64,000 bases of DNA, from positions 1 to 64,000 of the forward strand of contig QCCD01000005.1 in NCBI GenBank assembly GCA_003281405.1, written 5' to 3'. This document shows, in pieces, positions 11,016 to 20,220 of the stretch (position 1 is the stretch's first letter; every line of letters begins with the position of its first letter). The DNA is from Prochlorococcus sp. AG-347-K16 (GTDB lineage: Bacteria; Cyanobacteriota; Cyanobacteriia; PCC-6307; Cyanobiaceae). The notes below the pieces were generated by a model. That model did not search any database, was not told the DNA's origin, and saw only the letters and a program-made list of their open reading frames with translations. The translations under genes were made by a program, and so were the position numbers.

Positions 11016-12359
11016 TTGACAAATAATCAAAAAGAAAAAATATTTTCGAACAAATTTATTCAAAAATTTTTAGATAATGAATCTTCAGTAAATTTAAAAA
11101 ATAAATATAAATTTGCTGAAATTGCTTCTTCATTAGCATATTATTTAAAATCATTTTCCAACATAAATAAGTTACTGGATTATGTATGTTTAATTTTTAA
11201 ACATATTTTTTCTGAGAATATAATCTTAATTATTCCTTTAAATTATGAGGGGAAGGTATGGAACGTAAATATAAAAATTTCTGCTAATGATCAATTTTTA
11301 ACAACTTTAGAGAATATTAATGGTTTTCTAGATACATTCAATTTTTCAAAAAATTTTAAAATAAAAGATATTTTAACTTTTGAAAATACTTTAAAAAATA
11401 ACTTTAAAGAATATAAAATTGAAACAAAAAAAATACTATCCAGAGGCACATGTAGAGGATTTATATATATTTTTAGCAAAGATATTTCCAAGAAATCGAT
11501 TACTGAGGATAGTAATTTTAATTTTATTGAGAATTGTTTAGCGGTTGGATTAGAAAATCACTTCTTAAGAAAAACAAAGAAAAAGCATGAAAACGTAGAT
11601 AGAGAAATTTCCACTGGTGCTGAAATTCAATCTCAATTACTCCCGGAGTATTGTCCAACTATCCATGGTTTAGACCTTGCAGCTTATTGTAGACCAGCTC
11701 TCCAGCTTGGGGGAGATTACTATGATTTTATGTGCTTAAAGACGAATATTTCTGAAAAAAGAAAAGAAAAATCAAGATGGGCTCTTGTAATAGGTGATGT
11801 AATGGGTAAAGGGATTCCTGCCGGTCTTTTAATGACTATGTTAAGAGGAATGCTACGTGCAGAGGTTCTTACAGGTCTGCCTCCAGATAGAATTTTGCAT
11901 GATTTGAATCAACTAGCAATAAATGATTTAGATCAATCGCATAGATTTGTGACATTATTTTACTCAGATTATGACCCTAGAACTAGAAAATTGAGATTTG
12001 CTAATGCAGCACATAACCCTCCTTTGCTTTGGAAAAATTCAGATCAGAAAATTATAAAATTAGATGCAGAAGGATTTGTACTTGGACTACAAAAAGATGC
12101 TCAATATCATTGTGGTGAAATTAAGCTGAGTGAAAATGATCTGGTTCTTTATTACACAGATGGTGTAATTGATACTTCTAATTCTTTAGGGCAAAGATTT
12201 GATGAGGAAAGGTTAATTAAAACCCTAATAAAATTATGCAAGCAATCTTATACATCCCAAGAAATTTTGAATAAAATATTCAAAAAGTTAGATGATTTTA
12301 CAGGTCAAAATAGACATCTGGAAGATGATGCATCGATGGTAATTTTTCAATTGAAATAG
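11016..12359 (+). CDS. PP2C/RsbU-type serine phosphatase with N-terminal sensory region
   Basis: A 447-residue protein starting at TTG; the nearby upstream ATG at 10984 runs into a stop in its own frame. Residues ~30-185 look like a GAF-type regulatory module. Residues ~200-447 are a SpoIIE/RsbU PP2C domain with metal-binding motifs LGGDYYDF, VIGDVMGKGIPAGL, FANAAHNPPLLW, YYTDGVIDT and LEDDASMVIF. In bacteria such enzymes dephosphorylate anti-sigma-factor antagonists. No partner kinase or antagonist is encoded next to it, so its target cannot be read from context. Confidence 0.9.
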   Translation: MTNNQKEKIFSNKFIQKFLDNESSVNLKNKYKFAEIASSLAYYLKSFSNINKLLDYVCLIFKHIFSENIILIIPLNYEGKVWNVNIKISANDQFLTTLENINGFLDTFNFSKNFKIKDILTFENTLKNNFKEYKIETKKILSRGTCRGFIYIFSKDISKKSITEDSNFNFIENCLAVGLENHFLRKTKKKHENVDREISTGAEIQSQLLPEYCPTIHGLDLAAYCRPALQLGGDYYDFMCLKTNISEKRKEKSRWALVIGDVMGKGIPAGLLMTMLRGMLRAEVLTGLPPDRILHDLNQLAINDLDQSHRFVTLFYSDYDPRTRKLRFANAAHNPPLLWKNSDQKIIKLDAEGFVLGLQKDAQYHCGEIKLSENDLVLYYTDGVIDTSNSLGQRFDEERLIKTLIKLCKQSYTSQEILNKIFKKLDDFTGQNRHLEDDASMVIFQLK

Positions 12360-12421
12360 ATATTTTTTGTCACTTATATAAAAAAATGCTTTATTAGAGA
12401 TACTTAAAGTTAATAATTAAT

Positions 12422-13801
12422 ATGGCAAAAGTTTGGAGTAAAAGATTTGACAATGCACTTGACCCTTTTATTGAAAAATTTAATGCTTCAATTGGTTTTG
12501 ATAGAAAGCTTATCTTAGAAGATTTAGATTGCTCGATTGCTCATGCGAAAATGCTTGGCAAAACAAAAGTTTTATCTTCTTCTGAAACTTTGCAAATTAT
12601 TAATGGTCTAGAGGCAATAAAAGTTGAGTATTTGGAGGGTAAATTTTCTCCTAGTCCACCTTCTGAAGATATTCACTATTGTATAGAGCATAAACTGATA
12701 AGTTTAATTGGTGAAACTGGTAAAAAGTTACATACTGGTAGAAGTAGAAATGATCAAGTTGGTACAGATATAAGATTGTGGCTGAGAAAAGAGATTGACA
12801 ATATTGAAATTTTAATTATCGATTTGCAAAAATCCTTCTTAAATGTTGCTAAAGAAAATATTTATACTTTAATTCCTGGATATACCCACATGCAAAGAGC
12901 TCAACCATTATCTTTGGCTCATCATTTATTAGCTTACATAGAAATGTTCCAAAGAGACCGTGAAAGGTTTAAAGAAGTACGCGCAAGAGTAAATATTTCG
13001 CCTTTAGGAGCTGCAGCATTAGCTGGAACAAAAATAAAAATAGATAGGCACTTTACAGCTGCAGAATTGGGCTTTGATAAGATTTATAAAAATAGTATTG
13101 ATGCTGTTAGTGATAGAGATTTTTGTATAGAGTTTGTTTCTACATCTGCTTTATTAATGTCTCATTTAAGTAAAATTTCAGAGGAAATAATTTTATGGGT
13201 AACTGATGAATTTTCTTTTGCAAAGTTAACAGATAAATGTGCTACGGGAAGTAGCTTAATGCCGCAGAAGAAAAATCCTGACGTTCCAGAATTGATAAGA
13301 GGTAAGACGGGAAGAGTGTATGGACATCTTCAGGCATTATTAACTATGGTCAAAGGGGTACCTCTTGCATACAATAAGGATTTTCAAGAAGATAAAGAGC
13401 CAATATTTGATACTGCAGAAACAATATCTTCTTGTATTACGGCAATGACTATTTTACTTAATGAGGGTATTGAATTTAATATTATAAATTTATCTGATTC
13501 TGTAGAAAATGACTTTTCTAATGCTACTGATCTAGCAGATTATTTAGTTAGTAAAGATGTTCCATTTAGAACAGCCTATCAAGTTGTTGGTGAAATAGTT
13601 AAATATTGCCTGAAGAGGAAAATGTTGTTTAAAAATCTTAAAATTGATGAATTTAAAAAATTTCATCCTGATTTTGATGAGGATGTCTTTGTGGATCTTA
13701 AGCCTTTCAATGTCGTTAAATCAAGAAATAGCGAAGGTGGTACAGGTTTTGCTCAGGTAGAAAAAGAGATAAATAATTGGAAAAAAAAATTGTCTATTTG
13801 A
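12422..13801 (+). CDS. argH: Argininosuccinate lyase
   Basis: Splits argininosuccinate into arginine and fumarate, the last step of arginine synthesis. The 459-residue protein shows the fumarase/aspartase superfamily signature [12 protein letters not shown], the upstream [12 protein letters not shown] loop and the HMQRAQP segment, and begins MAKVWSKRF as is usual in cyanobacteria. It follows the PP2C gene by 62 bp on the same strand. argJ of the same pathway is at 55 kb and speA, which consumes arginine, at 50 kb. Confidence 0.98.
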   Translation: MAKVWSKRFDNALDPFIEKFNASIGFDRKLILEDLDCSIAHAKMLGKTKVLSSSETLQIINGLEAIKVEYLEGKFSPSPPSEDIHYCIEHKLISLIGETGKKLHTGRSRNDQVGTDIRLWLRKEIDNIEILIIDLQKSFLNVAKENIYTLIPGYTHMQRAQPLSLAHHLLAYIEMFQRDRERFKEVRARVNISPLGAAALAGTKIKIDRHFTAAELGFDKIYKNSIDAVSDRDFCIEFVSTSALLMSHLSKISEEIILWVTDEFSFAKLTDKCATGSSLMPQKKNPDVPELIRGKTGRVYGHLQALLTMVKGVPLAYNKDFQEDKEPIFDTAETISSCITAMTILLNEGIEFNIINLSDSVENDFSNATDLADYLVSKDVPFRTAYQVVGEIVKYCLKRKMLFKNLKIDEFKKFHPDFDEDVFVDLKPFNVVKSRNSEGGTGFAQVEKEINNWKKKLSI

Positions 13802-13865
13802 ATCTCAATTATTTTTTTACAACAAGGGTATGCTTTGAAGTAGAATAATAATGCAACATTATGAG

Positions 13866-13886
13866 ACTACTTAATGTAGTTTTTTT
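13866..13886 (+). terminator. Hairpin plus T-run between argH and the RNA-binding protein gene
   Basis: A perfect 5-bp stem (ACTAC / GTAGT) with a TTAAT loop at 13866-13880 is followed by six to seven T residues. It has the form of a short intrinsic terminator. It may end argH transcripts or, because a -10-like TAGAATAAT lies just upstream at ~13841, act as an attenuator in the leader of the downstream gene. The stem is short, so confidence is moderate. Confidence 0.5.
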
Positions 13887-13916
13887 ATAAGGTAAATTTT
13901 CTTAGTTGAGTTTAAA

Positions 13917-14369
13917 GTGAGTATTTTTGTTGGCAATTTGCCGTTCCGCGCAGAGCGTGAAGATGTTATACAGTTGTTTGCCCCTTTTGGTGAAGTTGTA
14001 AATTGTTCCCTTCCCTTGGAGAGAGAAACTGGAAGGAAAAGAGGATTCGCATTTATTGAAATGGCTGATGAAGCGATTGAGTCTAAAGCTATTGATGGTT
14101 TGCAAGGTACGGAACTTATGGGTAGGCCCTTAAGAATTAATAAAGCTGAGCCAAGAGGTTCAGGTGGGTCACGTAGAGGAGGAAGAGGCGGTTATGGTGG
14201 CGGTAATCCTGAATCTAATAGCTCTTATACTAATAAATCTTCTGGAGCAGAGGGTTGGGAAGACAGAAGCTATGGAAATTCTTCTGAAAATTCTGAATAT
14301 GAAAGCGGTAGAAGTAGGAGAAAAAGGGGAGTCTCCAATGAGAGCAATGCTTCAAACGAGACAAATTAG
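13917..14369 (+). CDS. RRM-type glycine/arginine-rich RNA-binding protein (cyanobacterial Rbp family)
   Basis: Starts at GTG (MSIFVGNLPF). Residues 1-~80 are one RNA-recognition motif with RNP2 IFVGNL and RNP1 KRGFAFIEM. Residues ~82-150 are low-complexity Gly/Arg/Ser (RGSGGSRRGGRGGYGGG) followed by a Ser/Asn/Glu tail. Cyanobacterial Rbp proteins of this form bind mRNAs, and several are cold-induced. The stop overlaps the convergent dus gene by 4 bp. A terminator-like hairpin sits in its upstream region. Confidence 0.95.
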   Translation: MSIFVGNLPFRAEREDVIQLFAPFGEVVNCSLPLERETGRKRGFAFIEMADEAIESKAIDGLQGTELMGRPLRINKAEPRGSGGSRRGGRGGYGGGNPESNSSYTNKSSGAEGWEDRSYGNSSENSEYESGRSRRKRGVSNESNASNETN

Positions 14370-15370
14370 TAACCCATTTCTTCAAGCGCTGTCGTTAATT
14401 TAAATAGATATTCAATATTTAATTCTTTTTTTATAGATTTATTTGAAATTTGATTCCTCCAAATTTTAGCTTTTGGTATTCCTTCAACTAAATTTATAAG
14501 ATGTTTGCAAATGTCCCAAGACTTTCCTCCGTTACTTAAATGCGCTTCTATATATGGAATTAAGGAGAAAATAATATTTGAAGCAGATTTGGGTTTCTTA
14601 TTAATTCCATAAATCTTTTGATCAATTTCAGACCATCGCAAGGGGTATTTATAAATTGACCGTCCAATCATGACTCCATCAAAATCATCCAAGGCTTTTA
14701 GTGATTCATCGATGTTTGTTAAACCCCCATTGATTTCTATTAATAATTCTGGATTTGATTTTTTCAATTTTTTTACTACATCATAATTTAGAGGCGGTAC
14801 ACTCCTGTTTTGTTTTGGATTTAGACCTTTTAATATTGCTTTTCTTGCATGAACTGTAAATCTGTCAGCACCAGCATTTGCGATAATTCTTACGAAATTA
14901 TTCAACTTATCGAAACTATCATCATTATCTACACCGATTCTGTGTTTGATCGTAACAGGTAAGTTGCAATTATTTTTTAAGGATTCTATACATTTTGCTG
15001 CTTTTTCAGGTTCTTTCATAAGTGAAGCGCCAAAATTTCCAGAACAGACCCTAGGACTAGGACAACCAACATTAAAGTTAATTTCGTCATAACCCCAATC
15101 CTGTGCCATTTGGGCTGCTTCTTTAAGGATTTCAGGATCGTCTCCTCCAAACTGAATCGATATCGGGTGTTCTTCATCATTAAAATCTAGAAAATTTTCT
15201 TTTTTATTCGTAAAAACTAAACTCTGGGCCACAATCATTTCCGTATACAATAGAGCTTTAGAACTTATTTTTCTCATTATCATTCTGAAATGCTTATCAG
15301 TACAGTCCATCATTGGAGCAATACTTAATTTATGAATATTTTTAATAGAATTAGGCTTAATGAAATTCAT
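14366..15370 (-). CDS. dus: tRNA-dihydrouridine synthase (DusA-like)
   Basis: FMN enzyme that reduces specific uridines in tRNA D-loops. The 334 residues begin with the TIM-barrel signature HKLSIAPMMDCTDKHFR. The Dus motif NFNVGCPSPRV has its catalytic Cys in NVGCPSP. Further along are TIKHRIGVD and FTVHARKAILKGLNPKQNR, and near the phosphate site INGGLTN and DGVMIGRSIY. These features and the length fit the DusA subfamily, which modifies U20. It is convergent with the Rbp gene (4-bp overlap) and divergent from msrB with only 23 bp between starts. Confidence 0.94.
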   Translation of the reverse strand: MNFIKPNSIKNIHKLSIAPMMDCTDKHFRMIMRKISSKALLYTEMIVAQSLVFTNKKENFLDFNDEEHPISIQFGGDDPEILKEAAQMAQDWGYDEINFNVGCPSPRVCSGNFGASLMKEPEKAAKCIESLKNNCNLPVTIKHRIGVDNDDSFDKLNNFVRIIANAGADRFTVHARKAILKGLNPKQNRSVPPLNYDVVKKLKKSNPELLIEINGGLTNIDESLKALDDFDGVMIGRSIYKYPLRWSEIDQKIYGINKKPKSASNIIFSLIPYIEAHLSNGGKSWDICKHLINLVEGIPKAKIWRNQISNKSIKKELNIEYLFKLTTALEEMGY

Positions 15371-15393
15371 TACTTTTTTTGTGATTTAAATAT

Positions 15394-15888
15394 ATGAATC
15401 AATTTCTATCAAGAAGAACTTTTATTCTAATTCCTACTATGTCAATCTTAAAAATAATCTTTAACCCAATGCAAGTATTAGCATCTTCACTACGTTCTAA
15501 AGAAAAGTGGAATTTATCAAAAGATGAATGGAAGGCTAGGCTTAGTCCAGAATCATATTATATTTTGAGGGAGGAAGGGACTGAAAGAGCTTTTAGCAGC
15601 CAATTAAATAATGAGAAGAGGAAAGGGATTTTTCACTGTGCAGGATGCGATTTGCCGCTTTTTTCCTCAGATAAAAAATTTGATAGTGGTACAGGATGGC
15701 CAAGTTTTTGGGATTCACTGCAAGGATCAGTAGAAACAAAAGTCGATTTTAAGTTAATTGTTCCTAGAACCGAATATCATTGTTCTAGATGTGGAGGTCA
15801 TCAGGGACATGTTTTCAATGATGGCCCACTCCCTACTGGCAAAAGATACTGCAACAATGGATTAGCATTAAGGTTTGTTCCTGACTAA
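15394..15888 (+). CDS. msrB: Methionine-R-sulfoxide reductase with N-terminal export signal
   Basis: Repairs oxidised methionine (R-epimer). The 164-residue protein starts with a ~30-residue signal: twin arginines in SRRTFILIP, then a hydrophobic core and VLASS, resembling a Tat signal. The catalytic domain has Zn-binding pairs CAGC and CSRC, the motif TGWPSF, and the catalytic Cys in [11 protein letters not shown]. Export would place it in the periplasm or thylakoid lumen, where photosynthetic oxidants arise. Start choice is supported by the intact signal. grpE follows. Confidence 0.94.
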   Translation: MNQFLSRRTFILIPTMSILKIIFNPMQVLASSLRSKEKWNLSKDEWKARLSPESYYILREEGTERAFSSQLNNEKRKGIFHCAGCDLPLFSSDKKFDSGTGWPSFWDSLQGSVETKVDFKLIVPRTEYHCSRCGGHQGHVFNDGPLPTGKRYCNNGLALRFVPD

Positions 15889-15962
15889 ATATTTGTGCGG
15901 CCTTCCGCAACTTGTTTTGTGCATCACTTTATTGGACAATAGTTTTATTAAATTTTAGAAAA

Positions 15963-16682
15963 ATGATTGAAAATCAATCAGACAATATTGATAATAAAGA
16001 GAATGATGATTCCAATTTGGATAATGCTCCTGAAGATAAATCATCTACCCAAAATTCAATAACAGAAAAAGATGAATTATCTTCTCAAGAAAAAGAAGAA
16101 ATAAATACTGAAGAATTAAAAAATACTATTTCAAATAATGATGCGAGATTAGAGCAATTAGAAAAAGAGCATGAAACATTAAAAAATCAATATGTAAGGA
16201 TTTCAGCAGATTTTGATAATTTCAGAAAAAGGCAGTCTAGAGATCAGGACGATTTAAAAATCCAACTTGTTTCCAAGACTTTAACTGCCATACTTCCCAT
16301 TGTTGATAATTTTGAGAGAGCAAGACAACAGCTTAAACCAGAAAATGAGGAAGCTCAAGCTCTTCATAGAAGTTATCAAGGATTGTATAAACAACTAGTA
16401 GAAGTTTTAAAACAACAGGGAGTGTCACCCATGAGAGTTGTAGGTCAGCAATTTGATCCAAATTTGCATGAAGCTGTATTAAGAGAACCTAGTGAAGAGT
16501 TTGAAGAGGATTTTATTATTGAAGAATTGCAGCGAGGTTATCATCTAGAAGGTAAGGTTTTGAGACATGCAATGGTTAAGGTTTCTATGGGACCTGGTAA
16601 ACAAAATTCACAACAGGAAGTAGAAAAGGATACAGTTGAAGAGGATGTTAATTCAGAGGAAAATACTTCTGAAGATGTATAA
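15963..16682 (+). CDS. grpE: GrpE nucleotide exchange factor for DnaK
   Basis: Releases ADP from DnaK. I place the start at the ATG of MIENQSDN (239 residues) rather than an in-frame upstream start at 15912, because the extra residues ([11 protein letters not shown]...) are hydrophobic and unlike GrpE. Residues 1-~65 are an acidic disordered tail. Residues ~70-115 are the dimerising long helix ([28 protein letters not shown]). The C-terminal beta domain includes [13 protein letters not shown] and [17 protein letters not shown]. dnaJ follows by 29 bp. Confidence 0.96.
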   Translation: MIENQSDNIDNKENDDSNLDNAPEDKSSTQNSITEKDELSSQEKEEINTEELKNTISNNDARLEQLEKEHETLKNQYVRISADFDNFRKRQSRDQDDLKIQLVSKTLTAILPIVDNFERARQQLKPENEEAQALHRSYQGLYKQLVEVLKQQGVSPMRVVGQQFDPNLHEAVLREPSEEFEEDFIIEELQRGYHLEGKVLRHAMVKVSMGPGKQNSQQEVEKDTVEEDVNSEENTSEDV

Positions 16683-16711
16683 ATTCCAAATTCTTATTTG
16701 AGCATTATCTA

Positions 16712-17836
16712 ATGGCTGATTTTTACCAAATACTTGGAGTTTCAAGAGATGCTGATGCGGATACCTTAAAGAGGGCTTATAGAAAATTAGCAAGACAATA
16801 CCATCCTGATGTTAATAAAGAACCTGGTGCGGAAGATAAATTTAAAGAAATTGGTAAGGCTTACGAAGCATTAGCTGATCCTGAAACAAGAGCTAGATAT
16901 GATCAATTTGGAGAAGCTGGTCTTGGAGGTGCAGCTGGAATGCCTGATATGGGAGATATGGGTGGCTTTGCAGATTTATTTGAAACTTTTTTTAATGGCT
17001 TTGGGGGGCAAAATCCACAAGGAGGAAGAACACAAAGAAGAGGTCCTCAGCAAGGAGATGATCTAAGGTATGATCTCAATGTTGACTTTAAAGATGCAAT
17101 TTTTGGCCAACAAAGAGAAATTAAAATTCCTCATTTGGAGACATGTGAAGTTTGTAGGGGAACAGGTGCAAAACCAGGCACCGGCCCCAAAACTTGTTCA
17201 ACATGTGGTGGAAGTGGACAAGTTAGAAGAGCTACAAGAACACCTTTTGGTAATTTTACACAAGTAGCTGAATGCCCATCATGTAATGGGGCCGGCCAGA
17301 TAATTGCAGATCCATGTCTAACTTGTGGCGGTAATGGCGTAAAGCAAGTCAGAAAAAAATTAAGAATTAATATTCCTGCAGGAGTTGATACTGGTACTAA
17401 ATTAAGAGTTTCCGGCGAGGGAAATGTTGGTTTGAAAGGGGGTCCACCTGGAGATCTTTATGTTTTTATTAAGGTTAAGAATGATTCAAAACTGAAAAGA
17501 GATGGTGTAACTATTTACTCAGAAATAGCAGTGAGTTATTTACAGGCTATTTTAGGCGACACTGTAAAAATTACTACAGTGGATGGAGATGTTGATTTAA
17601 AAATTCCAAGTGGCATTCAGCCAAATACAACTCTTTCACTTGAGAATAAAGGGGTACCTAGACTTGGAAATCCCGTTGCGAGAGGAAATCATGAAGTCTT
17701 AGTAAAAGTAAAATTACCAACTCGTATAACCGACGCAGAACGTGAGCTTTTAGAGGGTTTAGCTTCTCAATATTCAGATAAAAATATTAATTCCAGTAGT
17801 GGACTGTTTAGTAAATTATTTGGTAAAGAATCTTAA
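16712..17836 (+). CDS. dnaJ: Chaperone DnaJ (type I Hsp40)
   Basis: Co-chaperone that stimulates DnaK ATPase. The 374 residues contain a J domain with HPD in RQYHPDVN, a short Gly/Phe/Met-rich linker ([14 protein letters not shown]), four CxxCxGxG zinc motifs ([32 protein letters not shown]) and C-terminal substrate-binding domains. It is therefore the full type I form. It follows grpE, and its TAA overlaps the ATG of the next gene (TAATG), implying translational coupling to the TusA-like protein. Confidence 0.97.
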   Translation: MADFYQILGVSRDADADTLKRAYRKLARQYHPDVNKEPGAEDKFKEIGKAYEALADPETRARYDQFGEAGLGGAAGMPDMGDMGGFADLFETFFNGFGGQNPQGGRTQRRGPQQGDDLRYDLNVDFKDAIFGQQREIKIPHLETCEVCRGTGAKPGTGPKTCSTCGGSGQVRRATRTPFGNFTQVAECPSCNGAGQIIADPCLTCGGNGVKQVRKKLRINIPAGVDTGTKLRVSGEGNVGLKGGPPGDLYVFIKVKNDSKLKRDGVTIYSEIAVSYLQAILGDTVKITTVDGDVDLKIPSGIQPNTTLSLENKGVPRLGNPVARGNHEVLVKVKLPTRITDAERELLEGLASQYSDKNINSSSGLFSKLFGKES

Positions 17837-18066
17837 TGACTTCCTTAAAGAATTTGGATCTTAAATCTGTTCCATGTCCTTTAAATATTGTCAAAATTAA
17901 ATTGGCTTTGGAGAAGTTATCTAAAAATGAACAACTTATTGTTGAACTAGATAAAGGTGAACCAGAAGAAATGGTATTAAACAATTTAAAAGAGATGGGA
18001 TGTTGTTTTAAACAAATCAAAGAAAATGAAAAATTTATAAAAATAAAAATATTTAATGAAAACTAA
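17836..18066 (+). CDS. TusA/SirA-like sulfur carrier family protein
   Basis: A 76-residue protein with the TusA fold pattern: N-terminal strand LDLKSVPCPLN with the conserved Cys14 heading a helix (IVKIKLALEKL), then a strand, KGEPEEMVLNNLKEMGC and a final strand. TusA-family proteins pass persulfide sulfur, as in tRNA thiolation. The usual CPxP motif is CPLN here, so the second proline is lost. Its start overlaps the dnaJ stop and its end overlaps rsgA by 11 bp, so it is tightly coupled between chaperone and ribosome-assembly genes. The exact acceptor is unknown. Confidence 0.8.
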   Translation: MTSLKNLDLKSVPCPLNIVKIKLALEKLSKNEQLIVELDKGEPEEMVLNNLKEMGCCFKQIKENEKFIKIKIFNEN

Positions 18067-18973
18067 TAGTAAATATTCTGGTTTAGTTACGAAAAAATTT
18101 AATGATCTTTTTTTAGTCGATTTAAAAAATCAGGAAAATTCTGGAAATAGCCAGAAATTTTTATGTAAGGTTAAGAAGTCTATAAATTTCAAGGATCAAT
18201 TAATTTATGTTGGAGACGAAGTAACGATTGAAAAAATTGATTTTAAAAGTAAACGAGCAATAATAACAAGTCTTAAAAAAAGAAAAAATCTTTTAATTAG
18301 ACCCTCAGTTGCAAATATTTCTAATATATACGTTACTTTTTCCGTTGAAGAACCAGAGTTAAATTTATCTCAAGTTAATAGATTTTTGATATCAGCAGAA
18401 TCAATGGGAGTTGAAGTCTCATTAGTTTTGACAAAGTGTGATTTAATTTCTGATAAAAGAAGATCATATCTACTTGATAAATTTGAGAAATGGGGTTACC
18501 AAGTAATAACTTTAAATTTTCAGAAATCTGATTGCTTTAAAAATTTATTAGCCGAGGTAAAGCAAAAGAAATGTTCAATTTTTATGGGTCCATCCGGAGT
18601 TGGCAAAACTACTTTGTTAAATATGATTATTCCAGGTCTTCAAAATAGTACTTCTCCAGTTTCTAATAAAATTAAGAGAGGAAAAAATACTACTCGAAAT
18701 GTTGAGTTATTTTCTTTGTCGAATAAAAGTTACATTGTGGACACCCCTGGTTTTAATATGCAACCTCTAGATGTTGAGATTAAGTTGTTACCAAGTCTTT
18801 ATTCAGAAATATATAAACAGGTAATCGAAGAAGGAACTAAGTGTAAATTTCGTAACTGCTTACATTTAAACGATGAGGGATGTAATTTAAATAAATCCTT
18901 CGAAAGATATTCTTTTTATAAAGAAATGATTGAGTCTTCTAAGAGTCACTATTATCAAAACCAGGAAGATTGA
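18056..18973 (+). CDS. rsgA: Ribosome small subunit-dependent GTPase RsgA
   Basis: Circularly permuted GTPase that checks late 30S maturation. The 305 residues show an OB-fold N-terminus and G motifs in permuted order: G4 LTKCDLI, G1 [12 protein letters not shown] and G3 DTPGF. A Zn-binding knuckle [14 protein letters not shown] is near the C-terminus. It starts inside the end of the TusA-like gene and its 3' end overlaps convergent ybaB by 35 bp. Confidence 0.96.
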   Translation: MKTNSKYSGLVTKKFNDLFLVDLKNQENSGNSQKFLCKVKKSINFKDQLIYVGDEVTIEKIDFKSKRAIITSLKKRKNLLIRPSVANISNIYVTFSVEEPELNLSQVNRFLISAESMGVEVSLVLTKCDLISDKRRSYLLDKFEKWGYQVITLNFQKSDCFKNLLAEVKQKKCSIFMGPSGVGKTTLLNMIIPGLQNSTSPVSNKIKRGKNTTRNVELFSLSNKSYIVDTPGFNMQPLDVEIKLLPSLYSEIYKQVIEEGTKCKFRNCLHLNDEGCNLNKSFERYSFYKEMIESSKSHYYQNQED

Positions 18974-19289
18974 GATTTAATCCACCAGTTAAATCATTCA
19001 TCCTTTCTTTCATAGTTGTAGTTGATAATTCATGAGCTTTTTGAATAGCTTGTAGAATATTTTTCTCTATTTGTTCTTTATTTGCATTTAAGATATTTTC
19101 TTGTACTTCTACCTTTAAAGGAAGTTGGTTTCCACTAATCCAAACTTTTATCATCTCATCATCACTTGTGCCTTCAATCTCCATATTTTCAAGTTCATCT
19201 TGTAATTTTTGAGCATCTTGCTGAATTTGTTTAGCTTTTTTAAAAGCTTCTGTAAGTTGTCCAAAGTTAGGAAGTCCAAAACCCGCCAT
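18939..19289 (-). CDS. YbaB/EbfC family nucleoid-associated protein
   Basis: A 116-residue protein with the YbaB layout: N-terminal helix rich in K/Q/E ([20 protein letters not shown]), central beta hairpin ([19 protein letters not shown]) and a C-terminal helix ([20 protein letters not shown]). Family members form tweezer-like dimers that bind DNA without strong sequence specificity. It is in the same strand cluster as murB and murC and overlaps rsgA by 35 bp tail to tail. Confidence 0.93.
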   Translation of the reverse strand: MAGFGLPNFGQLTEAFKKAKQIQQDAQKLQDELENMEIEGTSDDEMIKVWISGNQLPLKVEVQENILNANKEQIEKNILQAIQKAHELSTTTMKERMNDLTGGLNLNLPGFDNSDS

Positions 19290-19306
19290 TTTGTAAAAAC
19301 GTTTCT

Positions 19307-20200
19307 TTAGTTAGGATAGTCAAAACCAATCATTCTTACTTCCGGTTGCAAATAAATCCCTTTGTTTTGTAGTACTTTTTGTTGAATTACTGTTATTAAT
19401 TCATAAATATCTTTTGAACTTGCTGAAGAAGTGTTAATTATAAAATTTGAATGCATTGTAGAAATTTCAGCACCGCCAATTTTAAATCCCTTTAAACCCA
19501 TATCATCAATTAATTTTGCTGCATAATTATTTTCAGGATTTTTAAAAACACTACCAAAACTTGGTTGATGATATGGTTGTGTTTCTGTTTTTAATTTAAG
19601 ATTATTTTTGGTTGTTTGAATTAATTTTTCTAGATTTCCATTAGGTTCAAAATGTAATCTTGCACTAATAATTGTTAAATCATTTCTTTGAAAAGAGCTA
19701 AATCTATACTCAAAATTGATATCTTTTTTTTCAATTTCAAGTTTTTCAAGAGTTTTATTATTAATAACTTTTACGGAAATAAGATTTTTTGCTAGTGATA
19801 AATTACCTGTGCCAGCATTCATATAAATTGCTCCTCCTAATGTTCCTGGAATTCCGACAGCCCATTCCCCTCCTTGCAATCCATTTTTAGCAAGAGAATT
19901 AGATAATGTTGGGAGCATTACACCTGCTTCCGCTTCAATAATTCCTGAATATGGTTCAATCTTTAGTGATTTCAATTTTTTTGTACAAACAACTAAGCCT
20001 TTTATGAAAATATTATTTATTAAAAGATTTGAACCTGCGCCAATTATTTGACATCTTTGTTTATTTAAATTAGCCCATTTTATTAGATATGAAAGTTCTT
20101 CAACGCTTCTTGGCTCAGCAAAATATTCAGCCACTCCTCCCACTTTTATAGTTGTATAACTACTTAAATTATAGTTTTCAGAAAAAATTTTTTTATTCAT
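19307..20200 (-). CDS. murB: UDP-N-acetylenolpyruvoylglucosamine reductase
   Basis: FAD/NADPH enzyme making UDP-MurNAc for peptidoglycan. The 297 residues show the FAD-binding segment [10 protein letters not shown], then [15 protein letters not shown] and the reductase motif [20 protein letters not shown], where the catalytic Ser lies in GSVFKNP. It is the type IIa-like short form. It follows murC by 20 bp on the same strand, an operon for consecutive wall-precursor steps. Confidence 0.97.
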   Translation of the reverse strand: MNKKIFSENYNLSSYTTIKVGGVAEYFAEPRSVEELSYLIKWANLNKQRCQIIGAGSNLLINNIFIKGLVVCTKKLKSLKIEPYSGIIEAEAGVMLPTLSNSLAKNGLQGGEWAVGIPGTLGGAIYMNAGTGNLSLAKNLISVKVINNKTLEKLEIEKKDINFEYRFSSFQRNDLTIISARLHFEPNGNLEKLIQTTKNNLKLKTETQPYHQPSFGSVFKNPENNYAAKLIDDMGLKGFKIGGAEISTMHSNFIINTSSASSKDIYELITVIQQKVLQNKGIYLQPEVRMIGFDYPN

Positions 20201-20220
20201 AAATTAGTTATTTATTTTAA

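Noticed and set aside
15912..15962. Longer GrpE start
   Set aside because: Adds a hydrophobic peptide unlike the family; ATG 15963 gives the normal protein. The same reasoning was used for gap2 (21763), efp (24921) and gatB (52749).
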